From Acanthosepion lycidas (lineage: Eukaryota; Mollusca; Cephalopoda; Sepiida; Sepiidae), in assembly GCA_963932145.1 (NCBI GenBank), contig OZ010596.1:88036992-88100991 (forward strand): 64,000 nt of DNA, read 5' to 3'. Each line of letters starts with the position of its first letter. Positions within the stretch are counted from its first letter, which is position 1. A model generated the notes under the pieces. It did no database searches. It worked only from the letters and a program-made list of their open reading frames with translations, and had not been told where the DNA came from. Positions 34,901 through 45,715 of the stretch are shown here, piece after piece. The position numbers and the translations under genes are program-made.

Positions 34901-37690
34901 ATTCAATATAATCTTTCCGTTTCATGTAAGTGGAAAATGTTAGTCCGAGTAGGCACACTTAGTCAGTCTCCTGGGGGTCGGCATCGACCATGCTGATGGA
35001 AGGTAGATTTATAAATATATAAGATAGGTTCTAGAAAGAAACATTGCCACGACACAGGGAACCAACTTTCCTAGCAGCAGACCTAGCAATTGATTCAATA
35101 TAATCTTTCCGTTTCATGTAAGTGGAAAATGTTAGTCCGAGTAGGCACACTTAGTCAGTCTCCTGGGGGTCGGCATCGACCATGCTGATGGAAGGTAGAT
35201 TTATAAATATATAAGATAGGTTCTGGAAAGAAACATTGTCATGACACAGGGGACCAACTTTCCTAGCAGCAGACCTAGCAATTGATTCAATATAATCTTT
35301 CCGTTTCATGTAAGTGGAAAATGTTAGTCCGAGTAGGCACACTTAGTCAGTCTCATGGGGGTCGGCATCGACCATGCTGATGGAAGGTAGATTTATAAAT
35401 ATATAAGATAGGTTCTGGAAAGAAACATTGTCATGACACAGGGGACCCACTTTCCTAGCAGCAGACCTAGCAATTGATTCAATATAATCTTTCCGTTTCA
35501 TGTAAGTGGAAAATGTTAGTCCGAGTAGGCACACTTAGTCAGTCTCCTGGGGGTCGGCATCGACCATGCTGATGGAAGGTAGATTTATAAATATATAAGA
35601 TAGGTTCTAGAAAGAAACATTGCCACGACACAGGGAACCAACTTTCCTAGCAGCAGACCTAGCAATTGATTCAATATAATCTTTCCGTTTCATGTAAGTG
35701 GAAAATGTTAGTCCGAGTAGGCACACTTAGTCAGTCTCCTGGGGGTCGGCATCGACCATGCTGATGGAAGGTAGATTTATAAATATATAAGATAGGTTCT
35801 AGAAAGAAACATTGCCACGACACAGGGAACCAACTTTCCTAGCAGCAGACCTAGCAATTGATTCAATATAATCTTTCCGTTTCATGTATGTGGAAAATGT
35901 TAGTCCGAGAAGGATCAACGAGTCACTTTCCTGAGGGTCGGCATCGACCATGCTGATGGAAGGTAGATTTATAAATATATAAGATAGGTTCTGGAAAGAA
36001 ACATTGTCATGACACAGGGGACCAACTTTCCTAGCAGCAGACCTAGCAATTGATTCAATATAATCTTTCCGTTTCATGTAAGTGGAAAATGTTAGTCCGA
36101 GTAGGCACACTTAGTCAGTCTCATGGGGGTCGGCATCGACCATGCTGATGGAAGGTAGATTTATAAATATATAAGATAGGTTCTGGAAAGAAACATTGTC
36201 ATGACACAGGGGACCAACATTCCTAGCAGCAGACCTAGCAATTGATTCAATATAATCTTTCCGTTTCATGTAAGTGGAAAATGTTAGTCCGAGTAGGCAC
36301 ACTTAGTCAGTCTCCTGGGGGTCGGCATCGACCATGCTGATGGAAGGTAGATTTATAAATATATAAGATAGGTTCTAGAAAGAAACATTGCCACGACACA
36401 GGGAACCAACTTTCCTAGCAGCAGACCTAGCAATTGATTCAATATAATCTTTCCGTTTCATGTAAGTGGAAAATGTTAGTCCGAGTAGGCACACTTAGTC
36501 AGTCTCCTGGGGGTCGGCATCGACCATGCTGATGGAAGGTAGATTTATAAATATATAAGATAGGTTCTGGAAAGAAACATTGTCATGACACAGGGGACCA
36601 ACTTTCCTAGCAGCAGACCTAGCAATTGATTCAATATAATCTTTCCGTTTCATGTAAGTGGAAAATGTTAGTCCGAGTAGGCACACTTAGTCAGTCTCAT
36701 GGGGGTCGGCATCGACCATGCTGATGGAAGGTAGATTTATAAATATATAAGATAGGTTCTGGAAAGAAACATTGTCATGACACAGGGGACCCACTTTCCT
36801 AGCAGCAGACCTAGCAATTGATTCAATATAATCTTTCCGTTTCATGTAAGTGGAAAATGTTAGTCCGAGTAGGCACACTTAGTCAGTCTCCTGGGGGTCG
36901 GCATCGACCATGCTGATGGAAGGTAGATTTATAAATATATAAGATAGGTTCTAGAAAGAAACATTGCCACGACACAGGGAACCAACTTTCCTAGCAGCAG
37001 ACCTAGCAATTGATTCAATATAATCTTTCCGTTTCATGTAAGTGGAAAATGTTAGTCCGAGAAGGATCAACGAGTCACTTTCCTGAGGGTCGGCATCGAC
37101 CATGCTGATGGAAGGTAGATTTATAAATATATAAGATAGGTTCTGGAAAGAAACATTGTCATGACACAGGGGACCAACTTTCCTAGCAGCAGACCTAGCA
37201 ATTGATTCAATATAATCTTTCCGTTTCATGTAAGTGGAAAATGTTAGTCCGAGTAGGCACACTTAGTCAGTCTCATGGGGGTCGGCATCGACCATGCTGA
37301 TGGAAGGTAGATTTATAAATATATAAGATAGGTTCTGGAAAGAAACATTGTCATGACACAGGGGACCAACATTCCTAGCAGCAGACCTAGCAATTGATTC
37401 AATATAATCTTTCCGTTTCATGTAAGTGGAAAATGTTAGTCCGAGTAGGCACACTTAGTCAGTCTCCTGGGGGTCGGCATCGACCATGCTGATGGAAGGT
37501 ATATTTATAAATATATAAGATAGGTTCTAGAAAGAAACATTGCCACGACACAGGGAACCAACTTTCCTAGCAGCAGACCTAGCAATTGATTCAATATAAT
37601 CTTTCCGTTTCATGTAAGTGGAAAATGTTAGTCCGAGAAGGATCAACGAGTCACTTTCCTGAGGGTCATCATTAGCCATGCTGATTTTTG
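28918..37690 (-). repeat. 192-bp satellite array, about 46 units, derived from a LINE
   Basis: The unit is 192 bp with almost no length variation (one 193-bp unit near 34.5 kb). Its minus strand is a 64-codon segment of the CR1-like LINE: SISMVDADPQETD, then LLGLTFSTYMKRKDYIESIA, then RSAARKVGPLCHDN. The parent segment can be seen in the LINE copy at 45068-45715. In most units the join has become a TAA stop before GTG-TGC; three units near 35.9, 37.06 and 37.64 kb keep a LINE-like join (QESDSLILLGL). Units differ by recurring variants (gtctcatggggg or gtctcctggggg; ctggaaagaaacattgtcat or ctagaaagaaacattgccac), arranged in higher-order patterns. The right end runs into ordinary LINE-like sequence, then a mariner remnant. 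Confidence 0.95.
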
Positions 37691-37707
37691 AAGTCAACGT
37701 GTTTGTA

Positions 37708-37991
37708 AAGGGTGTTCCAATAACAGTAAATCTATATTTTTTAAGGTTTTATTGAAATTTTATTTAAGTTTCCACATGTCCTCCATCATTAACAATACAA
37801 AGGGTAATACGATTTTGCAGTTCACGGAAAACATTTGCCAACTGATTTACAGTAATGCCCGAAATCACTAGTTATTTTAGCTATACTTAAAACTAGATAC
37901 ATAAAACTCAACATCTTTTACAGATTATTTCTATCACAAATACAAATAAAGTTATAATTTTTTAAAAGTGCACCCGAACTTTATGGACACC

Positions 37992-37992
<1 letters not shown>
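37708..37992 (-). mobile_element. Mariner-like remnant with transposase C-terminus
   Basis: On the minus strand the element starts GGGTGTCCATAAAGTTCGGG and its far end reads ggaacaccctt, with TA on both sides. Between them a minus frame (37755-37850) reads LANVFRELQNRITLCIVNDG, then GHVET and a stop, the typical C-terminus of DDE_3 mariner/Tc transposases. Most of the gene is deleted. Confidence 0.65.

Positions 37993-38048
<56 letters not shown>
37993..38048. repeat. TG microsatellite
   Basis: About 27 copies of TG follow directly after the mariner end. Confidence 0.95.
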
Positions 38049-38051
<3 letters not shown>

Positions 38052-38093
38052 ATATATAGAAAAATAGGGAAGAACACGTTAGGTAAATAATCT

Positions 38094-38350
38094 GGGGTTC
38101 TTTAGTATTTTTGTTTTTATTTTAAAAAACAGTGCTCCATACAGAAGTAGAGCTTACATTATAATTTTTTTTTTAAATATGATTCCTTCGCTACATAAAA
38201 GTTCTCATGTTTCAAAAACGAGAGCTGAAACCTTGAATATAATTATTAAAATTAAATTGAATTAAGGTATGAAGCCCTGTTTAATCCTGAAGCTAAATTT
38301 TCGCTTGAGGATTAAACAGGGCTTGATACTTTAACTCAATTTAATTTGAA
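38094..38350. repeat. Foldback repeat F1, copy 1, with a long hairpin
   Basis: The segment 38225-38350 folds into a hairpin with arms of roughly 55 bases (gccctgtttaatcctgaagc pairs with gcttgaggattaaacagggc). The left part (tatttttgtttttattttaa, acagtgctcc) matches the reverse complement of 53060-53100, so this is a dispersed family. Confidence 0.65.
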
Positions 38351-38550
38351 TAATTATATTATAATTAATATATATACATATGTAGGAATATATGCAGAGA
38401 AGTAGAAGTGTTAGCATGAACAATCAGGTTTAGTAGAGAGAAGAATGTAGTCTCGGCCAGTATCTCTATTCCAATGTCTTGCAGTAATTGTCTGAACATG
38501 ACTCTGTTTCGGGCTGCCTCTGACTCGACACTTGACTCGACTTGAACTAC

Positions 38551-39010
38551 TGACGATATTCAGTCACCCCCACCCACGAGGGTGTCAAGTGGCACAAGGC
38601 CTTTTTAACGTGGGCTCGGCCAAAAATATGCCCGTTGAACCCGTATAAACGGGTTCAGGGCTGGTCTACCTCCCCGAAAGAGACTCCGCCCTTCGGCGTG
38701 GCCTCCTTCGGCTTCCTCCCGTCCGTAGGAAGAGAGTACACCCGAACTGTCGGTAGTGAACTACGGACTGACGATATTCAGTCACCCCCCCCCACACGAA
38801 GGCGTCATGTGGCACAAGGCCTTTTTAACGTGGGCTTTCCGAGCGCATGGGCTCAGCCAAAAAATAGCCCATTGAACCCGCATAAACGGGTTCAGGGCCG
38901 GTCTACCTCCCCGAAGGAGACTCCGCCCTTCGGCGTAGCCTCCTTCGGGTTCCTCCCGTCCGTAGGATGAGAGTATAACCGAACAGTCAGTAGTGAACTA
39001 CGGACTGACT
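38551..39010 (-). mobile_element. GC-rich SINE-like repeat S2, tandem dimer
   Basis: Two copies of a 218-bp unit start at 38551 and 38769 (tgacgatattcagtcaccc). Each has gtggcacaaggcc, tttttaacgtgggct, the hairpin gaacccgtataaacgggttc, gactccgcccttcggcgt and cctcccgtccgtagga. Their GC content is far above the surroundings. The open frame across the dimer (PKETPPFGVASFGFLPSVG twice) is a by-product of the duplication. Confidence 0.7.
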
Positions 39011-39059
39011 CCTTGCCTACTGACTGAGGCGCAGTATTTATTAAGTATGGAATAGTCCA

Positions 39060-41040
39060 TTATTATTATTATGGGTAAGATCCCATAACATTATGATAAT
39101 TATCTTATATATTATCTTATGATAAGTATCTTTTGTTAAGTATCTTATATATTATTTCATGATAATTACCTTATATGTTATCATAATTATCTTATATATT
39201 ATCTGATGATAATTATCTTAAATATTAGATTACGATAAGTATTTTATGATAAGTATCTTTTGACAATTATCTTATATATTATGATAATTATCTCATGTTA
39301 TGTATCTTATGACAATTATCTTATATATTAGCTTACGATAATTATATGTTATCTTATGATCTTGATACGTAAAAAGAACAGTGATAATCGTAGAATTAAG
39401 AAATGAACTCCCGCCTATTTTCTCGGGCAATGATGATAAAATGAAATAATCTGAAAATGTTTGAAATAAAATGGAGATTTCAACAAAGAGATTTGTTTAA
39501 AAGTTCAAAATAAGAAAAAGCAGCTGTGTGCAATGTTTTTTGTTTGTTTGTTTTTTTAATATGGCTGTTCCAAAATTGTGCTTTTTTAATCCAATAAAAT
39601 AACTTTATCTTATTTATTTATTTATTCATTTTTGCTTTACAAATTCGAAATTTCATTTAGCAGGTGAGTTTTTTTCTTTTTAATTCACAATTATTTTTTG
39701 CTTGATTGAACTAAACTTCTACATTGAAAGAATAACCAATGAAAATGCATCCTTTTAGTTTTTGGTCTTTGCATTTCACTTCTCTCTTTCACAGTCTTAT
39801 TTTATGCCTTTTTATTATTTAAGTTTACTTTGATCACAAAGAAACAAATAAGTTAGCGTAGAAAATATTTCGTTGTGTATTTCACAATAAGGACCTTGAC
39901 GTCATTGTAACCTTTATATTCGAACATAAAAAATGGAGTTGATCTTTTTTTCTTCAACAGCCAACTTGACCTCATTATTAATGGAAAACCGTGTTAAAAG
40001 CAAACGAAAACACTTAGTTTTTTATCCACATTTTACTTTTGTAGTTGTGTGACTATCACGGCAAGATAATTGGATTCGTTATTCTTTACATGAGAATAAT
40101 CGGGTTCGTTGTTCTAGACATGAATATTTTGGTACAAGTAACTTTAAGATTCAATATCTGTTTTCATATACTGTTTTTTTAATCTATTAATCCAGATATT
40201 CAGGAACCCTCAAGATGGATAGATCTACGTTCGGGGAGGATAGCTTACCTAATAAATTGACTGGATGAAGAACAAATCACTTATCCGACGGGGGTTAAAA
40301 TGTGAATCATGTAAATACATTTATAAATTAGACAAAGTACAGTGCCTCTCTGGACGGTCAGCGGCCAATTTTTATTCCTTGCCCAGGTGTTCGCGTACGG
40401 GTCCCTCACCTTAAAAATGACCTTGTGTCACATCTCGTCTCAGTGGGGAGAGGGAGTAAATACAATGCCTCTCTGGACGGTTATGTATAAAAGTGCCAAA
40501 TGCTCAGTGTTCACGGCACAGGTTATTTAAATCAGTTCATATGGATGAAACGAAATACTCAGAGACGGCCATCCTTCAAATTTTGCAACTTTGAATTTTG
40601 TATTTTATTTATCATCACTTCATAAAATGGAGTGATGATCCACGCAGGAGTTTATAAAATAATTATCATAAAATAATATATCTGATACTTATCATAAGAT
40701 AATATATAAGATTATTATCATTAGATAATAAATAAGATAATTATCATAAGATACTTATCATAAGATAATATATAAGATAATTATCATAAGATAATTATCA
40801 TAAGATAATATATAAGATAATTATCATAAGATAATTATCATAAGATAATATATAAGATAATTAGCATAAGATACTTGTCATAAGATAATATATAAGATAA
40901 TTTTCATAAGATCCTTATCATAATATAATATATAAGATAATTATCATAAAATTATATATAAGATAATTATTATACGATACTTATAATAGATAATATATAA
41001 GATAATTATCATAAGATACTAATCATAAGATAAATATTAA
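39060..41040. repeat. Large inverted repeat of TTATCTTATGATAA-type satellites
   Basis: The left arm (39060-39370) is built from gataattatcttatatatta, then tcttatgata. The right arm (40650-41040) is built from the reverse complement. The arms flank about 1.28 kb of AT-rich sequence holding one SINE S3. Each short unit is itself partly palindromic (gataattatc), so both hairpin and cruciform forms are possible. Arm regularity is higher on the right. Confidence 0.75.
40359..40460 (+). mobile_element. SINE S3, 102 bp, with 21-bp TSD
   Basis: A 21-bp duplication with one mismatch (starting tacagtgcctctctgg at 40338 and tacaatgcctctctgg at 40461) flanks the copy. Inside are acgggtccctcacctt, gaccttgtgtcacatc and ctcagtgggg, ending gggagtaaa. 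The long clean duplication shows retroposition. Confidence 0.75.
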
Positions 41041-41049
41041 TTTTTAATG

Positions 41050-41113
41050 TAAAATAAATATTAATTTTTAGTTTGGTCAATAACCAAACTAAAAATTAAT
41101 ATTTATTTTACAC
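41050..41113. repeat. Perfect 30-bp foldback with 5-base loop
   Basis: The sequence tgtaaaataaatattaattt, tagtttggt pairs without mismatch with accaaacta, aaaattaatatttattttac across the loop caata-like centre. It lies immediately right of the AT-rich inverted satellite and may be a tiny MITE. Confidence 0.8.
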
Positions 41114-41444
41114 ACCTTTGTGGATTTCCAAATATAGCACTTAGATTACTTCACTAGCCCTAAAGTGATAAAGATATTTCATTCCCTTTCCTTCTCTCTC
41201 GTAACACTTCTTTGCCAGTAACTCTGTGTTTTCTGTTTTTGTAGGCCACAATTGTTTATCTTGTATATATTTTATGTTCTGTTTTAGAAAATTAAATATT
41301 TGTTTGTGATTTAGCTCTGTGTTGTGGTAAATCATTTTTTATCTCTGTGTTGTGATAAATCATTTTTTTTTTCCTTTGTTACAATTATCAACACGTAACA
41401 ATACTTAATCCAAAATTTATCATTTATAAGTCTACCATTCCTTG

Positions 41445-41945
41445 AATATTACTACCACATCTGGTCTGGTGATTCTGCATTGCATTTAGAGATTCTAGAT
41501 AAAATCCAAAGAAGAATGCGTAATGTTATTGGTCCTGTCCTGGCCTCTCGGTTTCAGACATTTTGCCGCTGCCATGACATAGTTGCCCTGTGCCGTTTCT
41601 AAATATATTCACGGTAATTGTTTTGATGAGCTTTCTTCTTTATTACCTAGACCTACGAATTTAAGTTCAATGCTAGATTGGCGGTAAGGTCTCCTCCTTT
41701 TACAGCTGAAATGGCGAGATGTAACCGTAATTTTCTTCTCTCTCCTGGGAAACTCTCTTTCGACTTCTTGCTCTCTAGTCAATTTCGATCAATTTAAATG
41801 CAGTGTCAGTCTTTATCATCTTTCTTCTTAATTCCTCTTTTATTGTTCTCTCCACTTAATAATTTTTCATTTTTTCTTATATTCTCTAACACTCAAAAAC
41901 TTCTCACGTCTTAGTGGTTCTGTTGCCTTACTTGTAGAGAAATGA
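41445..41945 (+). pseudogene. CR1-like LINE 3' end fragment
   Basis: Translation gives EYYYHIWSGDSALHLEILDK, then QRRMRNVIGPVLASRFQ, then EFKFNARLAVRSPPFTAEM and the family's 3' region (tgcagtgtcagtctttatc, agtggttctgttgccttact). Frames are broken. It is 5'-truncated. Confidence 0.75.
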
Positions 41946-42044
41946 TTAATAATAAATCCTATTAGATTTTAATTGAAACGATCACAGAAATGCGTAAAGG
42001 AATGATTTAAATATCTTTTTGTTTTTCTTTTAAATTCATATATT

Positions 42045-42170
42045 TCATATGGGTCCATTGACATCTACTGTTTACATTTTGTGGTCCAATTTCTCTATCT
42101 TTGTTGTTGTTATCAAAACGTTTCGGCCATTGTGCCCTATGGCTTTCTTCAGTTGTCAGTCGATCCCGGT
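42045..42170 (-). mobile_element. Diverged SINE-R relative with hammerhead-like motif
   Basis: On the minus strand the copy reads caactgaagaaagccat, agggcacaatggc, cgaaacgttttgataaca, then caaagatagagaaattgg and caaaatgtaaacagtag. Order and spacing match SINE-R (ctgaagaaggccgg, cggccgaaacgttgtaat, caaagatgaggac, aatgtaaatagtg). The stem next to the core has changed on both sides and still pairs. Confidence 0.6.
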
Positions 42171-42275
42171 AACGTGACTGAACGAGAACAATCAACACAC
42201 GAAGATTAAAAAAAAAAGTTCGGTTCGAAATTCACTGAAGGTTAACAGAATCGACAAACAATCGAAGAAAGCTAG

Positions 42276-42365
42276 CAGTTTTTTCCAACTGTGGGTCCCG
42301 AGCCTTCAGTGGGTCACGAGATAAATAAAATGGGTCGTGAAAAAAAAAAGAAAGAAAAATACACA
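42276..42365. mobile_element. hAT-like terminal fragment
   Basis: The stretch CAGTTTTTTCCAACTGTGGG, then tcccgagcc and gtgggtcacgag, resembles the ends of hAT MITEs (CAGTG.TTCCCAACTGTGGGTC). A possible partner end is at 45716-45781 (tttgaaaaatgctg). Target duplications do not match, so they may be two separate copies. Confidence 0.4.
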
Positions 42366-42449
42366 AGTGAGCGCAAAGTGCAGAATTTAACACCTCTAAA
42401 TGTTGCACAGCACTCAGAAATCATTGTTAGTTTTTCACTGAGATAAGTT

Positions 42450-42673
42450 CATATTATATTTTTTAATTATATATATATATATATATTTATATACAAACCT
42501 CTCATCAACGGACTAATAGGTATCCGTTAAATCCGATTGTCCGTAGACGGGAAGGGATTATTTTTTACTAATGTAGTAGTAACTACCAGTAGTTATGATC
42601 ATAATGTAAATGCAATAAACATATATATATGGGATAAATAAATATGTACTGTACTGTATATATATACAGCATA

Positions 42674-42745
<72 letters not shown>

Positions 42746-42860
42746 ATACAGTATACACACACGTATATATATATACACTGTATATATTTATATATACACT
42801 GTATATATTTATATACAGTATATGTATGCAATATATAAATATATGTACAGTATATTATAT
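42450..42860. repeat. TA-rich microsatellite cluster
   Basis: Long TA runs (42675-42737) are flanked by atatatacagta, actgtatatata-type units. The frames through them are artefacts. Confidence 0.9.
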
Positions 42861-42865
42861 ATATA

Positions 42866-43346
42866 GATTACTGTTTTTATGTTTATACATTGTTTTTATA
42901 GATACAAATATTTAAGTAAATGCTCTGTTTATAATAAACAGTATTAACAACATTTACCGGCCTGAATATCCGAAAAATTTTCATAGAAAATATTCGTCCT
43001 CCGACAGGAATTGAACCTGTATCCTATACGGAACCGTCATTTAGCCTGACTTAGCCTTAACCGATCGAGCCACGGAGAATCGTTCGATTAGTAGGGTCGA
43101 TTTTACTGCTTTTAAATTTCAATCTTCCATGAATCTCTCACGGACATTCATATCTGCTCAAAGCGTATCCAACTGTAAACAAATGACGTCACACATTATG
43201 AAATGGACAAAGTCCGACAATTATTTTAAGACATTTTTATATTTATACATTCTTTTTATAGATACAAGTATTTAAGTAAATTATAATAAACAGTATTAAA
43301 CAATATTTACCGGCCTGAATGTCCGAGAAATTTTCATAGAAAATAT
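42866..43346. repeat. Direct repeats of about 120 bp flanking the tRNA-like gene
   Basis: The block gtttatacattgtttttata, gatacaaatatttaagtaaa, ataataaacagtatta, tttaccggcctgaatatccg, ttttcatagaaaatat occurs at 42874-42992 and again at 43240-43348. In the first copy it ends 4 bases from the tRNA-like gene's 3' end; the second copy has no tRNA next to it. This fits either a partial tandem duplication of a tRNA gene plus 3' flank, or a tRNA-headed SINE followed by a truncated copy. Confidence 0.7.
42997..43079 (-). tRNA. tRNA-like gene, class II (Leu/Ser type), anticodon CTA
   Basis: The minus strand folds into a full cloverleaf of 83 bases. There is a 7-bp acceptor stem (TTCTCCG with CGGAGGA, one T-G pair) and a D arm matching Leu/Ser tRNAs (TGGCTCGATCGGTTAAGGC). 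The anticodon stem is GTCA/TGAC with loop GGCTAAA, so the anticodon is CTA. A long variable arm has a TCC/GGA stem, and the T arm is ACAGG-TTCAATT-CCTGT. The B box GGTTCAATTCC fits the consensus. A TTTT Pol III terminator lies 6 bases downstream (42987-42990 on the plus strand). CTA would read UAG (amber). It may be a suppressor tRNA, a mutated Leu/Ser pseudogene, or the head of a SINE. The anticodon stem is only 4 bp and the D stem 3 bp. Confidence 0.6.
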
Positions 43347-43977
43347 ACTCTGTATATACTGCATATACAGTAATAAAAAATACAGCATGACACACTTACA
43401 AAATATAGCATCGATAGCGCTCTCTCAAAAGGAATAATATTAATATATATACAGTTAAAAATACAATAACATAACATTTATTATAAATATTAAAATGTAC
43501 ATTACAACTTGTAAAAGTTTATTTGCTTTGTGCATATAGTGGAAAATGGAGTGATCATATACCGGAGACTCAGATTGGTTTATTATTCTGAGAAAAGTTA
43601 TGAAGTTCCTCTGATATTTAGGTTAGTACGCTTCCTTTGTTACATTTTCCTTCTGCTTTGATGCCAGAACAATTAATATATTAATCAAAATTACCAAAAT
43701 AATAGATTTCTCACAGCTACTTTCTCAGGCACGCGCTAATGTGTCGTACCTTATATACTCTACACCCGTCTTTGTTCACAATTGAAAGGCCGACACCGCC
43801 TTCAAGTGGTCACTTTGAGAACTAATACGGCTCGTTTCACTAAGCTCGCAAATTTTGAAATACATCGCTGACGATTTAGAAGTTTTTTGTTTTTTTTTGC
43901 AGATTTAAAAAAAAAATTACCTGTAGATTTTCTTCGGTGCATCCAAAGACCATTGAATGTGGGGTCAGTAGATGAGA

Positions 43978-43980
<3 letters not shown>

Positions 43981-44048
<68 letters not shown>

Positions 44049-44139
44049 GGAGTGTCCATAAAGTTACTGTGCGCCTTAAAAAATTTATAATACAAATAAA
44101 GTTATAAATTTTTTAAAGTGCACACGAAATTTATGGACT

Positions 44140-44188
<49 letters not shown>
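43981..44188. repeat. TA microsatellite holding a mariner MITE
   Basis: TA runs at 43981-44047 and 44143-44188 form a single tract split by the MITE at 44048-44142. Confidence 0.9.
44048..44142. mobile_element. Mariner-derived MITE, 95 bp
   Basis: Inverted ends (ggagtgtccataaagttact; right end reads inwards gggagtccataaatttcgtg) are flanked by TA. The arms also contain an inverted ttaaaaaatttataa. The terminal sequence is that of the mariner remnant at 37708-37992, so this is the short form of that family. Confidence 0.8.
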
Positions 44189-44191
<3 letters not shown>

Positions 44192-44199
44192 CGTTCTCA

Positions 44200-44583
44200 T
44201 TGAGTTTATGTATCTTGTTCGTCAAACTCGTTGCGGACTGAGTATCGTCTGTTCTGTTTCACAAAGAGATCTCGCGCCAAAACTTGGTTACGAAGATGTG
44301 CAGTGAGTCCGTCTTCGTGGCCGGTGAAAGTCGTTAAGATTATTGACTTCAGTTGCATCTGAAGTCAGGCCTGAAAGTGAATTTTCCGACTCAGTCTCAA
44401 AGCCGAGTACTGGTATATTCTTTCTCTGGTAGTAAGATGATGTGTTGTGTTCATTTGAAGTGTCGGAATTTTCGGTTAGTTGACTGTTGTTTCGGAGTAA
44501 TTTAAGAACAGGTTAGTTTTTTAAAATTAATAATTTTTAATCCATACAAATAGATACATGAAAATAGATACATGCAAATCATA

Positions 44584-44618
<35 letters not shown>

Positions 44619-44700
44619 CTTATTAAAAGTAATAATTCTATATTCCTCCAAACAAATAATACAAAGAGATAAATGCAATTCCAATATGTGGGGATCATAA

Positions 44701-44762
<62 letters not shown>

Positions 44763-45000
44763 GTTGACTTTGAGTTTATGTATTTTGTACGTCAAACCCG
44801 TGGTAGTAAGATGATGTGTTGTGTTCATTTGAAGTGTCGGAATTTTCGGTGAGTTGACTGTTGTTTCGGAGTAATTTAAGAACGGGCTAGTTTTTTAAAA
44901 GAAGTACTTTTATATTCATACAAATAGATAATACATATAGATACATGCAATTGCAATATATGCAGATCATAAGAGACATACATATAAATTGCTGATGCCG
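44200..45000. repeat. Tandem duplication, about 380-bp offset
   Basis: The phrases gagtttatgtatcttgttcg, agtaagatgatgtgttgtgt, tcatttgaagtgtcggaatt, tgttgtttcggagtaattta and atacatgcaa occur at 44207-44590 and again at 44769-45000, with TA tracts between. Identity is high in the middle part. No gene was recognised. Confidence 0.7.
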
Positions 45001-45067
45001 AATAAATGAACCTAGTGAACAGAGATTTATTCCACGTAAACTGCTCTCCATTAATCATAAGAGAGAT

Positions 45068-45715
45068 CCCTCTTTGCCTTCCATCAGCATGGCTGATGCT
45101 ATCCTACAAGAAAGTGACTCATTTCATCCTTCTCTGGCTAACATTCTCAGCTGACATGAGGTGGAAAGAAAGACTACATTGAATCCATCGCCACATCAGC
45201 TGCTAAGAAAGTCGGTTCACTGTGTCCGGCGAGACATTTTTTCTCTCTGGAATCTATCTTGCATATCTATAAGTCTACCATACAGTCACTTGCACACCAC
45301 CATAAGGCTGCCTCTCTGTACCTTTTTTATGAATACTTTCGTGGTAATTGTTCGGATGAGGGCTTCGCTATGGTACCGAAACTTTATGAATTTAAGCGCA
45401 ATACTAGCCTGGTGGCGAGATCTCATCATTTACAGTTGAGCTAGCTAGATTTAGCCATAAATTCTATGCTAACAGTTTCTTATCCCGCACTTCTCAATTG
45501 TGGAACTCCCTCCTGGTCACATGCTTTACAACCAACTTTAATCTGCAAAAATCTAAATGCAATGTCAATCGCTATCTACTGTATTTCTGACTAATCTTTT
45601 ATTTATCCTCATTACTAATGTTTCTGTCCCGAATTACCCCACACCCTGTAACTGCTTGCGTGCTAGTGGCTATACTGCCTTGCTTGGGGTGATATCAATT
45701 AAAAAAATAAAAATA
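45068..45715 (+). pseudogene. CR1-like LINE 3' part, parent segment of the satellite
   Basis: It starts at the region that was amplified into the 192-bp satellite: ISMADAILQESDSFHPSL, MRW-K-DYIESIA-type sequence in shifted frame, AAKKVGSLC-type, then the family C-terminus (YEYFRGNCSDEGF, EFKRNTSLVARSHHLQLS, NSLLVTCFTTNF-like) and the 3' end (cacaccctgtaactgcttgc, gccttgcttggggtgatatc, aattaaaaaaataaaaataa). Several frameshifts are present. It gives the outgroup for the satellite monomer. Confidence 0.8.

Noticed and set aside
29006-37454. Series of identical 63-codon minus-strand frames read as a multigene family
   Set aside because: They start at GTG, not ATG, repeat with the 192-bp satellite period, and are a fragment of LINE coding sequence. 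They are by-products of the array.
28918-37690. CRISPR-like array of regular repeats
   Set aside because: Whole 192-bp units are repeated without unique spacers, in animal DNA with no cas genes.
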